The notes under the pieces were generated by a model. That model was not told where the DNA came from and ran no database searches. It was given only the letters and a program-made list of their open reading frames with translations. The position numbers and the translations under genes are program-made. Shown piece after piece: positions 29,193-36,618 of a DNA stretch of 64,000 nucleotides. Each line of letters opens with the position of its first letter. Within the stretch, counting starts at the first letter, position 1. Origin of the DNA: Serratia proteamaculans (GTDB lineage Bacteria > Pseudomonadota > Gammaproteobacteria > Enterobacterales > Enterobacteriaceae); NCBI RefSeq assembly GCF_013337185.1, contig NZ_SWDE01000007.1, forward strand, positions 62,001 through 126,000, written 5' to 3'.

Positions 29193-29247
29193 TTCTTGAC
29201 AAGCGAAGAATATCAATGCAAAACTCAACTGTACAGTTTTGTTTTGG
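29193..29247 (+). promoter_or_regulatory. Conserved promoter/operator block, copy 1
   Basis: TTCTTGAC, 14 variable bases, AATGCAAAACT, then a palindrome with core ACTGTACAGT (29228-29237) and TTTTGTTTTGG. TTGACA (29196-29201) could be a -35 box and TGCAAAACT an extended -10, with the palindrome just downstream. The same arrangement with the same spacing recurs at 33728. The position between tetR and the DUF3313 gene points to TetR binding. Confidence 0.7.
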
Positions 29248-29405
29248 CGGTTATATGTACGCACCCATCGGTGGAATGCGCCAGCTGCAACTCTGTACAG
29301 ACCCTTTTGGTCGCATATTCGGGCGTACGCAGCGGGCAAATACCGTCGCTGAAACAGCACGTTCTGACCGATATTGATGGCGTTATCTTCTACAGGATCA
29401 CCTAA

Positions 29406-30068
29406 ATGTTCTCATACCTCAAGGTTTCTCGCCCGGCAATGCTGACACTGGCCATTGCATTGGTGGGGTGCGCCGGGACCCCACCGGCACGCTACGCCAG
29501 TATTGACTCGTCAGCTCAATTAAAGCCTAACACTGACGATCAATCGGACCGTATTCCTTACCGTTACTCCAGCCCGGTGGATTGGAAAAAATACTCCAGC
29601 ATCATCATTGAACCGGTGGCCGTTTATCAGGGCGCGGACAACCAGTTTGGCGAGATGTCGCCGGAAGACCGCAAAGCGCTGGCGGACTACATGCACAGCA
29701 AGTTCAGTGAAGCATTGCGTCCCCGTTTTCGTGAAGTGAGTGCCCCGGCCCCTGACGCCATCCGCTTGAAACTGACGCTGACCGGGGCAGAGACCACCAC
29801 GCCAGTTGTCGGTACCTTCACCAAGTTTGACCTGGCGGGCGGGCCTTACAACATCGTGCAGTCCATCCGTGGCAAGGAAGGGATGCTCAACGGCTCGGTA
29901 AATTATGCCGTCGAAATTTATGACGCTTCAAACCAGCGCCTGCTCAACGCCTACATCGCGAAACAATACCCGAACGCCATGAATGTCGGCGCGAGTATTG
30001 GGTCATTGAGCGCCGCCGAGGTAGGGATCGATAAAGCGGCCGACGAACTGGCAGAGATCCTGAAATAA
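29406..30068 (+). CDS. DUF3313-type lipoprotein
   Basis: A 220-aa lipoprotein; lipobox LVGC puts the lipidated cysteine at residue 22. The mature part resembles the DUF3313 family: SPVDWKKYSSIIIEPVAVYQG, then YAVEIYDASNQRLLNAY. Residue +2 is Ala, consistent with sorting to the outer membrane. The gene starts about 160 bp after the conserved promoter block and is divergent from tetR. It lies just upstream of the PQI-type operon, though a hairpin at 30148 separates them. The molecular function of the family is unknown. Confidence 0.82.
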   Translation: MFSYLKVSRPAMLTLAIALVGCAGTPPARYASIDSSAQLKPNTDDQSDRIPYRYSSPVDWKKYSSIIIEPVAVYQGADNQFGEMSPEDRKALADYMHSKFSEALRPRFREVSAPAPDAIRLKLTLTGAETTTPVVGTFTKFDLAGGPYNIVQSIRGKEGMLNGSVNYAVEIYDASNQRLLNAYIAKQYPNAMNVGASIGSLSAAEVGIDKAADELAEILK

Positions 30069-30147
30069 AGATCGCGTTGTTGAGAAAAAGTCAGTCAACA
30101 CCAGGGAAAACAGGCGAGTAGATATCGCCTGGTATTAAAAAATGAAA

Positions 30148-30178
30148 CAGACAACCGACGGCAGATGCCGGTTGTCTG
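30148..30178 (+). terminator. Hairpin between DUF3313 gene and PQI operon
   Basis: Perfect 10-bp arms CAGACAACCG / CGGTTGTCTG with an 11-nt loop are followed by CTTTCAACATCTT. It is probably a (partial) terminator for the DUF3313 transcript. Confidence 0.6.
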
Positions 30179-30218
30179 CTTTCAACATCTTGCCAGGAGT
30201 TTTATTCCCATTAACGTG

Positions 30219-30851
30219 ATGAAAACTTTCCCTCATTGGGTGATTTGTCGGCACTGCGACAGCCTATACCGGTACCGGCCATTGACTGCGGGGCAACAGG
30301 CTCGCTGCACGCGTTGTTGCTGTAGGCTTTACCGAACTGAGCAGGTTAATACCGAGCGAATGTTGGCGTTGGCACTGACTGCCGCCGTGGTCTTTGTCGT
30401 AGCGAATGTTTGCCCGGTGATCGGCGTCAGTTTCCATGCGGTGCAGAATGTGGCCACAGTCTGGCAGGCGGCCATCGCTTTGGGTCATGGCGCTATGCTG
30501 CCGTTGGCGGTATGCCTGGTGTTTTTATTGATAGTGGCCCCCTTGCTGCAAATTGTGCTGTTCGGCTGGGTGGTGATGTTTGCTCATATGGGGCGCTGTG
30601 CTCCGGGTTTTATCGGCGCCATCAGGTTGCTGAAAGGGCTACGCCCCTGGAGCATGGTGGAGGTCGGCATGCTGGGTTTTTTGGTCGCGGCGATCAAACT
30701 GTCCGGTTTTTTGCAGGTGGCTACCGGCCCCGGTTGCTGGGCAATGGCGGGACTAATGCTGCTGATTGTCATCATCGGCAGCCAGGATCTTCAACCCTTG
30801 TGGCGGCTGATGCCGATAGCACCTGATACGGGGGCGGCGGATCATGAATAG
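30219..30851 (+). CDS. PqiA-like membrane protein, N-terminal half
   Basis: About 210 aa. The start has a zinc-ribbon-like pair of cysteine motifs (CRHC, CTRC), then four hydrophobic segments, including NVCPVIGVSFHAVQNVATVW and GLRPWSMVEVGMLG. This is the PqiA/LetA (YebS) domain, which E. coli proteins contain twice in about 420 aa; here each half is a separate gene. A start at ATG 30219 fits the family, though CAGGAG lies 20 bases upstream and an alternative upstream start cannot be excluded. It ends with an 8-bp overlap with the next gene. PqiA-type proteins act in lipid movement between inner membrane and MCE tunnels. Confidence 0.82.
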   Translation: MKTFPHWVICRHCDSLYRYRPLTAGQQARCTRCCCRLYRTEQVNTERMLALALTAAVVFVVANVCPVIGVSFHAVQNVATVWQAAIALGHGAMLPLAVCLVFLLIVAPLLQIVLFGWVVMFAHMGRCAPGFIGAIRLLKGLRPWSMVEVGMLGFLVAAIKLSGFLQVATGPGCWAMAGLMLLIVIIGSQDLQPLWRLMPIAPDTGAADHE

Positions 30852-31449
30852 GCCACTCTATGCGCGGCAAATGAATGTAGTGGGTTGCCCGACTTGCGGA
30901 CTAGTGTGCCGTAGCCTGCCCCGTTGCCCGCGTTGCAGCACCCGGCTGCATTACCGATTGCCCAATACTCTGGCGCGCTCATGGGCTTTGCTGATCGCTG
31001 CCATCCTCTTTTATATCCCGGCAAACCTGCTGCCGGTGATGTACACCAGCCTGTTCGGCCACGGCAGCGAAAGCACCATTATGGCCGGAGTGATCGACTT
31101 CTGGCGTGGAGGTTCATACGGCATCGCCATGCTGATCTTTGTCGCCAGCGTGGTCATTCCCTGTATGAAGTTTTTGACTCTTGGCCTGCTGCTGATCGCC
31201 TCACACCGCCAAAGCACCTGGGCGATGCGTGAAAGGGCAAAGTTGTACCGGCTGACCGAGGGGATCGGTTACTGGTCAATGTTGGACGTAGTGGTGGTGG
31301 CGGTGGTAGCGGCATTAGTACAGTTCCAGGCGCTGAGTGAGGCCGAACCGCGTAGCGGTATTTTGTTTTTTGGCCTGGTGGTCATCTTGACCATGTTGTC
31401 CGCCATGGCTTATGACCCCCGCCTGATCTGGGAAGGTGACAATAATTGA
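30844..31449 (+). CDS. PqiA-like membrane protein, C-terminal half
   Basis: A 201-aa protein with a second zinc-ribbon pair (CPTC, CPRC) and four membrane segments, including IPANLLPVMYTSLFG and EGIGYWSMLDVVVVAVVAALV. It is homologous to the preceding gene and corresponds to the second PqiA domain. Its ATG overlaps the previous stop (ATGAATAG), giving coupled translation and equal amounts. Presumably the two halves form one PqiA-like complex in the inner membrane. Confidence 0.87.
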   Translation: MNRPLYARQMNVVGCPTCGLVCRSLPRCPRCSTRLHYRLPNTLARSWALLIAAILFYIPANLLPVMYTSLFGHGSESTIMAGVIDFWRGGSYGIAMLIFVASVVIPCMKFLTLGLLLIASHRQSTWAMRERAKLYRLTEGIGYWSMLDVVVVAVVAALVQFQALSEAEPRSGILFFGLVVILTMLSAMAYDPRLIWEGDNN

Positions 31450-33095
31450 ACCCGATATATCAACAACCCGATGAACCAGAGATGACCCGTCGGCACCGGC
31501 TTTCGCTGATTTGGCTGGTACCGGTGCTTGCGCTGCTGATCGGCATCTCGATGCTGGTCCATGCCTGGCTCTCCTCTGGCCCGGAGGTCACCGTAACCTT
31601 TCAGACCGCCAGCGGCCTGGAACCGGGAAAAACGGCGGTGAAATATAAAGACGTGACGGTGGGCATAGTCAAAGACATCCGGCTGGGAGGCGACGGTTCT
31701 CAGGTGCTGGTTACTTTAAGCCTTAACAAAAGTGCCGAGGAGCTGGCCCGTGCAGACACCCGCTTTTGGGTGGTGCGCCCGCGTGTCGGTATCGAAGGGG
31801 TTACCGGCATAGATACCCTGTTATCAGGGGCTTATATCGGTGTCGACAAGGGGAGTTCACCCCACGCCGGCAGTGAGTTCACCGGGTTGGAATCCCCACC
31901 GGCGATCATCAACAACATGCCCGGTTCGCGCTTTGTGGTGCAGACCGATGATTTGGGCTCACTGGATATCGGCTCACCGGTCTATTACCGGCGGGTGCAG
32001 GTAGGGCGGATTGCCTCTTATCAATTGAATGAGAATGGCAAGAGCGTCAGCCTGCAGATTTTTATCGATGCCCCTTACGATCGCCTGGTGACGCCGAATT
32101 CACGTTTCTGGAACGCCAGTGGGTTGGATCTTTCCGTCGGTGCCAACGGTTTTCGCCTTAGAACGCAAACGGTCGCCGCCATTATGGCGGGAGGGATCGC
32201 CTTTGTGACACCTGAAACCAACGCAGAGGCTCCCTCCGCCGCTACGGCGGGCGAGTATCTACTGGCAAAAGATCAAGAATCCGCGCTGGCTGCGCCTGAT
32301 GGCCCGCCCATCCTGTTCAAACTGCGCTTTGAACGTTCATTGCATGGTTTGGAAGTGGGGGCGGCGGTTGAGTTTTCCAGTATTAAAATCGGTCGGGTGG
32401 TCTCGGTCGATCTGGATTACAGCCCCAAGGGATACCGTTTTCCTTCCGTGGTCGGCATCGAGGTTTATCCCAACCGGCTGGGTAACGTCCTGAGCAAATT
32501 GCCCAAGCCGACCCAGGGGCTGGAGCAGGAGACGGCGATGTTTACCCGCGATCTGGTTGAGCACGGCTTGCGTGCGCAGGCTACGCCGAGCAATTTGCTC
32601 ACAGGACAGCTCTATATCTCGTTGGACTTTATGCCTAATGCGACAAAGGTCCCCTTTGATATCCACGCTCGCCCGCTGATTTTGCCGACGATCAACGGGG
32701 GTTTCGATCGGTTGCAGGAGCAGATCGCCAGCATCGTCAGCAAGGTCGATAAAATGCCGCTTGAGTCGATAGCGCAGAACCTGAACGCCACGCTGGCCGG
32801 GGTGGATAAAACCCTCAAACAGGTCAATGGTCAGACATTACCTGCGGCGAACCAACTCCTCAGGCAGATGAACCAAACGGCCCAGACCGCGCAGGATTTG
32901 CTGGCGGAAGACTCACCGTTGTTGCTGACGTTTAGCCAGTCCTTGCAGGAAGCGCTGCGCGCCATGCGTGCGGTACGTAACCTGGCTGACCAGCTTGATC
33001 GCCACCCCGAGTCGCTGCTGCAAGGGCGCTCAGAGGATCCTCCTTTGCCCAACGAAGGCAGCCATTATTCTTTACAGCCAGGTACGAAAAAATGA
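31446..33095 (+). CDS. pqiB: PqiB-like MCE-domain protein
   Basis: A 549-aa protein (E. coli PqiB is 546 aa) with one N-terminal membrane anchor (SLIWLVPVLALLIGISMLV) and three MCE/MlaD domains, beginning near residues 45, 160 and 285. A C-terminal helical region (LDRHPESLLQG) should form the needle-like coiled coil that reaches across the periplasm. The TTG at 31446 is the likely start: it overlaps the previous stop by 4 bp (TTGA) and GGAAGG lies upstream; ATG 31482 is the alternative. It forms the lipid tunnel between the membranes. Confidence 0.92.
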   Translation: MNPIYQQPDEPEMTRRHRLSLIWLVPVLALLIGISMLVHAWLSSGPEVTVTFQTASGLEPGKTAVKYKDVTVGIVKDIRLGGDGSQVLVTLSLNKSAEELARADTRFWVVRPRVGIEGVTGIDTLLSGAYIGVDKGSSPHAGSEFTGLESPPAIINNMPGSRFVVQTDDLGSLDIGSPVYYRRVQVGRIASYQLNENGKSVSLQIFIDAPYDRLVTPNSRFWNASGLDLSVGANGFRLRTQTVAAIMAGGIAFVTPETNAEAPSAATAGEYLLAKDQESALAAPDGPPILFKLRFERSLHGLEVGAAVEFSSIKIGRVVSVDLDYSPKGYRFPSVVGIEVYPNRLGNVLSKLPKPTQGLEQETAMFTRDLVEHGLRAQATPSNLLTGQLYISLDFMPNATKVPFDIHARPLILPTINGGFDRLQEQIASIVSKVDKMPLESIAQNLNATLAGVDKTLKQVNGQTLPAANQLLRQMNQTAQTAQDLLAEDSPLLLTFSQSLQEALRAMRAVRNLADQLDRHPESLLQGRSEDPPLPNEGSHYSLQPGTKK

Positions 33096-33688
33096 TCTCA
33101 TTGCCACGGTTTTGTTTGCTAACGCTGATGGTTTCACTGTCCGCCTGTTCCTCGCCGTCAGTGCGTTATCACACGCTGGTGGCGCCGGTTGCTGAGTTGC
33201 CAACGCCGGCACAACCGGCACCCTTTCTGATTGCTGTTTTACCGGTCGGCATCCCGTCACAGATTGATGTGCCGCAACTGGTAGTGCGTGAGGGAGAGAG
33301 CGGCGCCCGGGTAATGGATAATGAACGTTGGTTAAGTCCACTCGGGGATGAAATTCGTACGGCGCTTTCCGCCGCCTTGATGCAGCGCCTCGGCACACAG
33401 GACGTTGTCGGGCTGGCCAAAACCGAGGAAATTCCGACGATCAGAATACAGCTTCAGGTACGACGTTTTGATACCTGGCCTGGGCGCGCGGTTGAATTCG
33501 AAGGGGGTTGGAGCCTGAGCTCACAGGGCAAGCGACTGGTGTGCAGCACCCGTCTGACGCAGGCAAGCAGCCCAGGCTACACCGCCATGTTACAGGCTCA
33601 ACAACAGATTATCGCCAGCCTGGCGACTCAGATTGCGGCCACCGCGCGGCAGTGGTCAGTTGATGACAAGGGCCACTGTATACCTTGA
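33092..33688 (+). CDS. pqiC: PqiC-like outer-membrane lipoprotein
   Basis: A 198-aa lipoprotein with lipobox LSAC (Cys19) and the PqiC/YmbA-type ABC-transport auxiliary domain: RYHTLVAP, VLPVGIPSQIDVPQLVVRE and RWLSPLGDEIRTALSAAL. In E. coli PqiC sits in the outer membrane and receives the tip of the PqiB tunnel. The ATG overlaps the pqiB stop by 4 bp (ATGA), so the four PQI genes form one operon. Confidence 0.92.
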   Translation: MISLPRFCLLTLMVSLSACSSPSVRYHTLVAPVAELPTPAQPAPFLIAVLPVGIPSQIDVPQLVVREGESGARVMDNERWLSPLGDEIRTALSAALMQRLGTQDVVGLAKTEEIPTIRIQLQVRRFDTWPGRAVEFEGGWSLSSQGKRLVCSTRLTQASSPGYTAMLQAQQQIIASLATQIAATARQWSVDDKGHCIP

Positions 33689-33727
33689 GGGTAGGATAAG
33701 TCTGCAAGTCAGGCCGACGCTGATATT

Positions 33728-33782
33728 TTCTTGACGGTTGAATTAAAATAATGCAAAACTAAACCGTACGGTACTGTTATGG
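33728..33782 (+). promoter_or_regulatory. Conserved promoter/operator block, copy 2
   Basis: TTCTTGAC, 14 variable bases, AATGCAAAACT, then the palindrome ACCGTACGGT (33763-33772) and TGTTATGG. It is the counterpart of the block at 29193-29247 with identical spacing. It lies 40 bp before the 25-codon lipoprotein gene and marks it as a probable member of the same TetR-controlled regulon. Confidence 0.7.
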
Positions 33783-33821
33783 TTCGGTACATTCACCTAA
33801 ACAGATGTCATTGGAGAGGTT

Positions 33822-33899
33822 ATGAAAAAGCTGGTTTTGCTGGGCTGCGGTATTGCTTCGGTATTTTTACTGAGCGGTTGTTTATCCATCGGTTGGTAA
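33822..33899 (+). CDS. Tiny lipoprotein, 25 aa
   Basis: A 25-codon gene with a strong ribosome-binding site (GGAGAGG) and a complete lipoprotein signal: MKKLVLLGCGIASVFLLSGC. Cleavage before Cys20 would leave a mature lipopeptide of only six residues, CLSIGW. The signal is nearly the same as that of the next gene. A conserved promoter block lies upstream and a terminator directly downstream, so it is a self-contained ~200-nt transcription unit, reminiscent of entericidins or lysis lipoproteins, though without sequence match. It could also be a truncated copy of its neighbour. Confidence 0.68.
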   Translation: MKKLVLLGCGIASVFLLSGCLSIGW

Positions 33900-33914
33900 G
33901 GGCTTTGAATCAGA

Positions 33915-33969
33915 CGGTGGCCGGCAGCATTCCCACGAGAATGCGGGGCCACCGCTTTTAACTTTATTT
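33915..33969 (+). terminator. Terminator after tiny lipoprotein
   Basis: The outer stem CGGTGGCC / GGCCACCG (33915-33922, 33947-33954) contains a second stem GCATTC / GAATGC and is followed by CTTTTAACTTTATTT. It separates the two tiny lipoprotein genes. Confidence 0.75.
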
Positions 33970-33993
33970 ATCGTTGATACCTGGGGAAATAAT

Positions 33994-34167
33994 ATGAAGA
34001 AGATGATCGTAGTGGGATGTTGTATTGCCTCGGCATTTTTATTAAGCGGCTGCATTTCTCTTGGCAAGCAGAGCCACCATAGTCGTTCGCATTATGATAG
34101 TTCACAATATGAAAAAAACACGACGTCTCAAGACGAACGTGCCCGAGGGAGGGATTATCGGAGATAA
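33994..34167 (+). CDS. Small lipoprotein, 57 aa
   Basis: A 57-aa protein whose signal MKKMIVVGCCIASAFLLSGC parallels that of the 25-aa neighbour; Cys20 is the lipidation site. The mature part is hydrophilic, rich in Ser, His, Tyr, Asp and Arg (HHSRSHYDSSQYE). A GGGGA ribosome-binding site precedes it. It may be expressed by read-through of the terminator at 33915 or from its own promoter. Function unknown. Confidence 0.72.
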   Translation: MKKMIVVGCCIASAFLLSGCISLGKQSHHSRSHYDSSQYEKNTTSQDERARGRDYRR

Positions 34168-34239
34168 TTGATCATGATGGGTATGCCGCTCCTGAGCGGT
34201 ATTAATTAACCTGATAGTCAACTTCCGTAGGGCGTAATT

Positions 34240-34530
34240 ATGAACGCTGCGCTTCCTGAGTTGAATTCTCTGATCGCCACCTTTGCTGAGCAGCCGTTCC
34301 AGGCCAACAGCGACGACAATCTTATTCGAGCGGCCAAGGCCGCACAACAGTTACTGCCGTTCATGCAGCAAGCCGGCATCGCTGAAACCGAGCTCGGTAT
34401 TGCCGCGTTTATCGCCAATTTACTGCATTTGCAGCACTACCTGTATCTCAATAATCAGAGCGCACATACGATTGACCAGGTTGTTCAATTGGCATTCCTG
34501 CACTTTGACATAGATACGCGGCAACAGTAG
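34240..34530 (+). CDS. Hypothetical 96-aa protein
   Basis: A soluble, mostly helical 96-aa protein (ELNSLIATFAEQPF, then IAAFIANLLHLQHYLYLNN). It has no signal peptide and no motif I recognise. TAGGG lies before the ATG. It stands alone after the lipoprotein genes, with a hairpin about 70 bp downstream. Confidence 0.65.
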   Translation: MNAALPELNSLIATFAEQPFQANSDDNLIRAAKAAQQLLPFMQQAGIAETELGIAAFIANLLHLQHYLYLNNQSAHTIDQVVQLAFLHFDIDTRQQ

Positions 34531-34886
34531 ATCGGAACCATGTCCAAGGCTGCCGGGTAGTCTAAGCTGATTTTTTAGGGTTAACATGACTTCAGATTAA
34601 TGCGGTCACGGCCTTCCCCGGCAGTGGCCGCATGCGTTATATACCTAATATTTATTATTTACGATTAAGACGAATCGGTAAGAGAAGAACAGTTTTAACA
34701 ACGTCGATCCCTTGTTTTATCACCGCGCTGATTACTCATTATTTAATTATTAATAATTTATATGTATTTGGACGTGGCGTTGAAAATCTGTGATCTCCAT
34801 GTTTTTATTTTATTGGTATCGGCTTGATTTTGAGTGTTCTGCGGGTTAACAATAAATTTTATAAAAATCCGCAAAGAGGGGATAGT
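34531..34886. other. Intergenic region with hairpin
   Basis: About 356 bp, AT-rich in its second half. A hairpin with arms ATGCGG / CCGCAT (34600-34633, extended by further pairing inside) probably ends the 34240 gene. The rest likely contains the promoter of the small membrane protein genes. Confidence 0.5.
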
Positions 34887-35096
34887 ATGGCAAGTCGAAA
34901 ATCCTGGATGCCGTCAGCCGTAGGCGCTTGTTCCTTTAATATGTGGATTGTCAATCAATCATCATTGCAGATTGCCCAGTTTTGTGGGGATGTCTTTGAT
35001 ATCATTGTCGCGATTCTTTCTTTTGTTGGGTTTTATACCTTGTCGATGAATGTATTTGCTTTGTACTTTTGGCATAAGGGGGAAGAGTTTAAGTAA
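34887..35096 (+). CDS. Small membrane protein, 69 aa (tandem copy 1)
   Basis: A 69-aa protein with one clear hydrophobic region (IIVAILSFVGFYTL) continuing into a second (VFALYFW). The ATG at 34887 is preceded by AGAGGGG; a longer upstream frame is not conserved in the second copy. It is about 61% identical (42 of 69 positions by eye) to the gene 51 bp downstream. No family recognised. Confidence 0.72.
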   Translation: MASRKSWMPSAVGACSFNMWIVNQSSLQIAQFCGDVFDIIVAILSFVGFYTLSMNVFALYFWHKGEEFK

Positions 35097-35147
35097 CAGT
35101 TATCAATTACCGTTTCTTTTTAATATAACTCGCAAAAGGAGAGGGGC

Positions 35148-35357
35148 ATGGAAAGCCGAAAGTCCTGTAGGCCGTTAGCTGCGGCTGCCAGTTTTTTTAA
35201 TCTATGGTTAATCAATAAATCATCATTGCAGATTGTCCAGCCTTGTGGGCAGCTGATAGACGTTATCGTCGCAGTTCTTTCTTTTGTCGGGTTTTATACC
35301 CTGTGGATGAGTATCTTCGCTTTATACTATTGGTGTAATGATAAAGAGTTTAAATAA
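35148..35357 (+). CDS. Small membrane protein, 69 aa (tandem copy 2)
   Basis: A paralogue of the preceding gene, same length, with the shared motifs SSLQI, LSFVGFYTL and C-terminal EFK. AAAGGAGAGG precedes the ATG. Conservation between copies concentrates in the membrane segment and in the SSLQI stretch before it. Function unknown. Confidence 0.74.
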   Translation: MESRKSCRPLAAAASFFNLWLINKSSLQIVQPCGQLIDVIVAVLSFVGFYTLWMSIFALYYWCNDKEFK

Positions 35358-35481
35358 AAGCCATCACTTACCGCTTCGTTTTCGTTTTAATTTTTTACCC
35401 ACCTTCAACGCCGGAGGCGATGTTTTGCCTCCGCGCAGCCTGAGTTGAGTGGCCAAGGCTTGATGTCCCGCAGCAGGGGAT

Positions 35482-35928
35482 TCAGCTGTCGGTTGGTTCG
35501 GGCAACGACACCAACAAGACATCGGTTTTAGCATTGTTAATCAGATGCCTGGACGTCGGCATCAGCCGGCTCAAAAAGTTATGTCGATGTCCGCAGATCA
35601 GCAGCTCAATATGCTTGTCGAACAGGATTTTCTCGATTTCCCGGTTAAAGTCGCCGACCACCTCCAGCGCTTCAACAATCGGTGACGTGTCATAGCCACC
35701 ATCACTCAGGAATTGCTTTAGCAGGCTAACGTCATCGTTAATCACCCGGGTTTGAAAATTATCCAGGTGGTTGATCACCACGCCGGAATAAAGCTCGCCG
35801 ACGTCAACGCCAACATGCACCACATACAATTTTGCCTGGGTGGCACTGCTGAGAGAAAGGGCACGGTCCAGCAGTTTCTTGTTGTTGTCTTTTAAATCCA
35901 ATGCCACCAGTATATTTTTATAAAGCAT
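35482..35928 (-). CDS. Universal stress protein (UspC/UspD-like)
   Basis: A 148-aa Usp-domain protein: MLYKNILVALDLKDNNKKLLDRAL and LLICGHRHNFLSRLMPTSRHLI. It is clearly paralogous to UspA at 19476. It lies divergent from a DUF406 gene; in E. coli the DUF406 gene yiiS neighbours uspD, so UspD is the closest match by context. Confidence 0.9.
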   Translation of the reverse strand: MLYKNILVALDLKDNNKKLLDRALSLSSATQAKLYVVHVGVDVGELYSGVVINHLDNFQTRVINDDVSLLKQFLSDGGYDTSPIVEALEVVGDFNREIEKILFDKHIELLICGHRHNFLSRLMPTSRHLINNAKTDVLLVSLPEPTDS

Positions 35929-36280
35929 ATGACTCTCCTTTTCTATTATGACCTTCTTGATAATAGAGTCTACGCAGAAGGGATTTAAATCAAACCTGAA
36001 TAACCGGTTAGGATAACTACTTTTTTATATTAACGTGGTCGTTGAATTTATTGGTTAACAATGTTTATTATCAATCGTCGAAAGCAAAGTCATCGAGAAG
36101 CGTAACATCAAAGGAGGTGAATATCAGTTAATCCTAGGTAGCTGCGTTAAGTATGCAATTTGTGAATCCAATTTTCTGGTTTTGGGGGGGCGATTATTTC
36201 CGGCTTTTGCCCCCTCATTTTTTTAACGTGAAAAGTTAATTATTAACATGATGCCAACAACATACTGACGAGGAATAAAG
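35929..36280. other. Usp / DUF406 divergent leader with SD-like motif and terminator
   Basis: About 350 bp. The part nearer the Usp gene is AT-rich. At 36111-36120 a strong Shine-Dalgarno-like AAAGGAGGTGA occurs with no ATG, GTG or TTG at proper distance. At 36186-36224 a terminator-like hairpin follows. The layout suggests a leader or small RNA ahead of the DUF406 gene. Confidence 0.45.
36186..36224 (+). terminator. Terminator/attenuator before DUF406 gene
   Basis: The stem GGGGGC / GCCCCC (36186-36191, 36209-36214) with a 17-nt loop is followed by TCATTTTTTT. It lies about 57 bp before the start of the DUF406 gene, on the same strand. Confidence 0.72.
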
Positions 36281-36586
36281 ATGAAAGATGTGCTGGATAA
36301 ATGCAGTGATAAAGGGTGCTCCATTGATATCGGCTCGGTGCTGGACAACGAGAGTTGCACGGTGACCGTCACCAACCGTTTTGATACTTATGAGCAGGCC
36401 ATGGCGCACTTTGAGGAGATGGAGATCAGTGCCAACAATGTGGCATCTGAAAGGTACCCTTGCCATTTGTCTCATACCGTCAAGATTTTGAATAAAAAGT
36501 ATATTGCCAGGATCGACATGACGTTCTCCTGCCAGGCAGAGGCGATTATCTTTGAGTTGGAGATGCAACATCGTATCCACGGCTAA
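36281..36586 (+). CDS. DUF406 family protein (YfcZ/YiiS-like)
   Basis: A 101-aa cytoplasmic protein matching the YfcZ/YiiS pattern: Cys-rich start (CSDKGCSIDIGSVLDNESC), FDTYEQAMAHF, and the conserved end MTFSCQAEAIIFELEMQ. Function unknown; in E. coli yiiS adjoins uspD, as the Usp gene does here in divergent orientation. It is followed after 32 bp by another small gene. Confidence 0.87.
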   Translation: MKDVLDKCSDKGCSIDIGSVLDNESCTVTVTNRFDTYEQAMAHFEEMEISANNVASERYPCHLSHTVKILNKKYIARIDMTFSCQAEAIIFELEMQHRIHG

Positions 36587-36618
36587 CCCCTCCCGTTTAA
36601 TTTTTTAGGTCTGAAATC

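Noticed and set aside
33900-33993. Frameshifted continuation of the 25-aa lipoprotein
   Set aside because: No frame after the TAA resembles the mature part of the 57-aa paralogue; a terminator occupies the space instead.
36153-36239. A 28-codon frame (MQFVNPIFWFWGGDYF...)
   Set aside because: It runs through the terminator hairpin and T-run, and the strong SD motif is about 32 bases too far upstream. Translation is unlikely, though not excluded.
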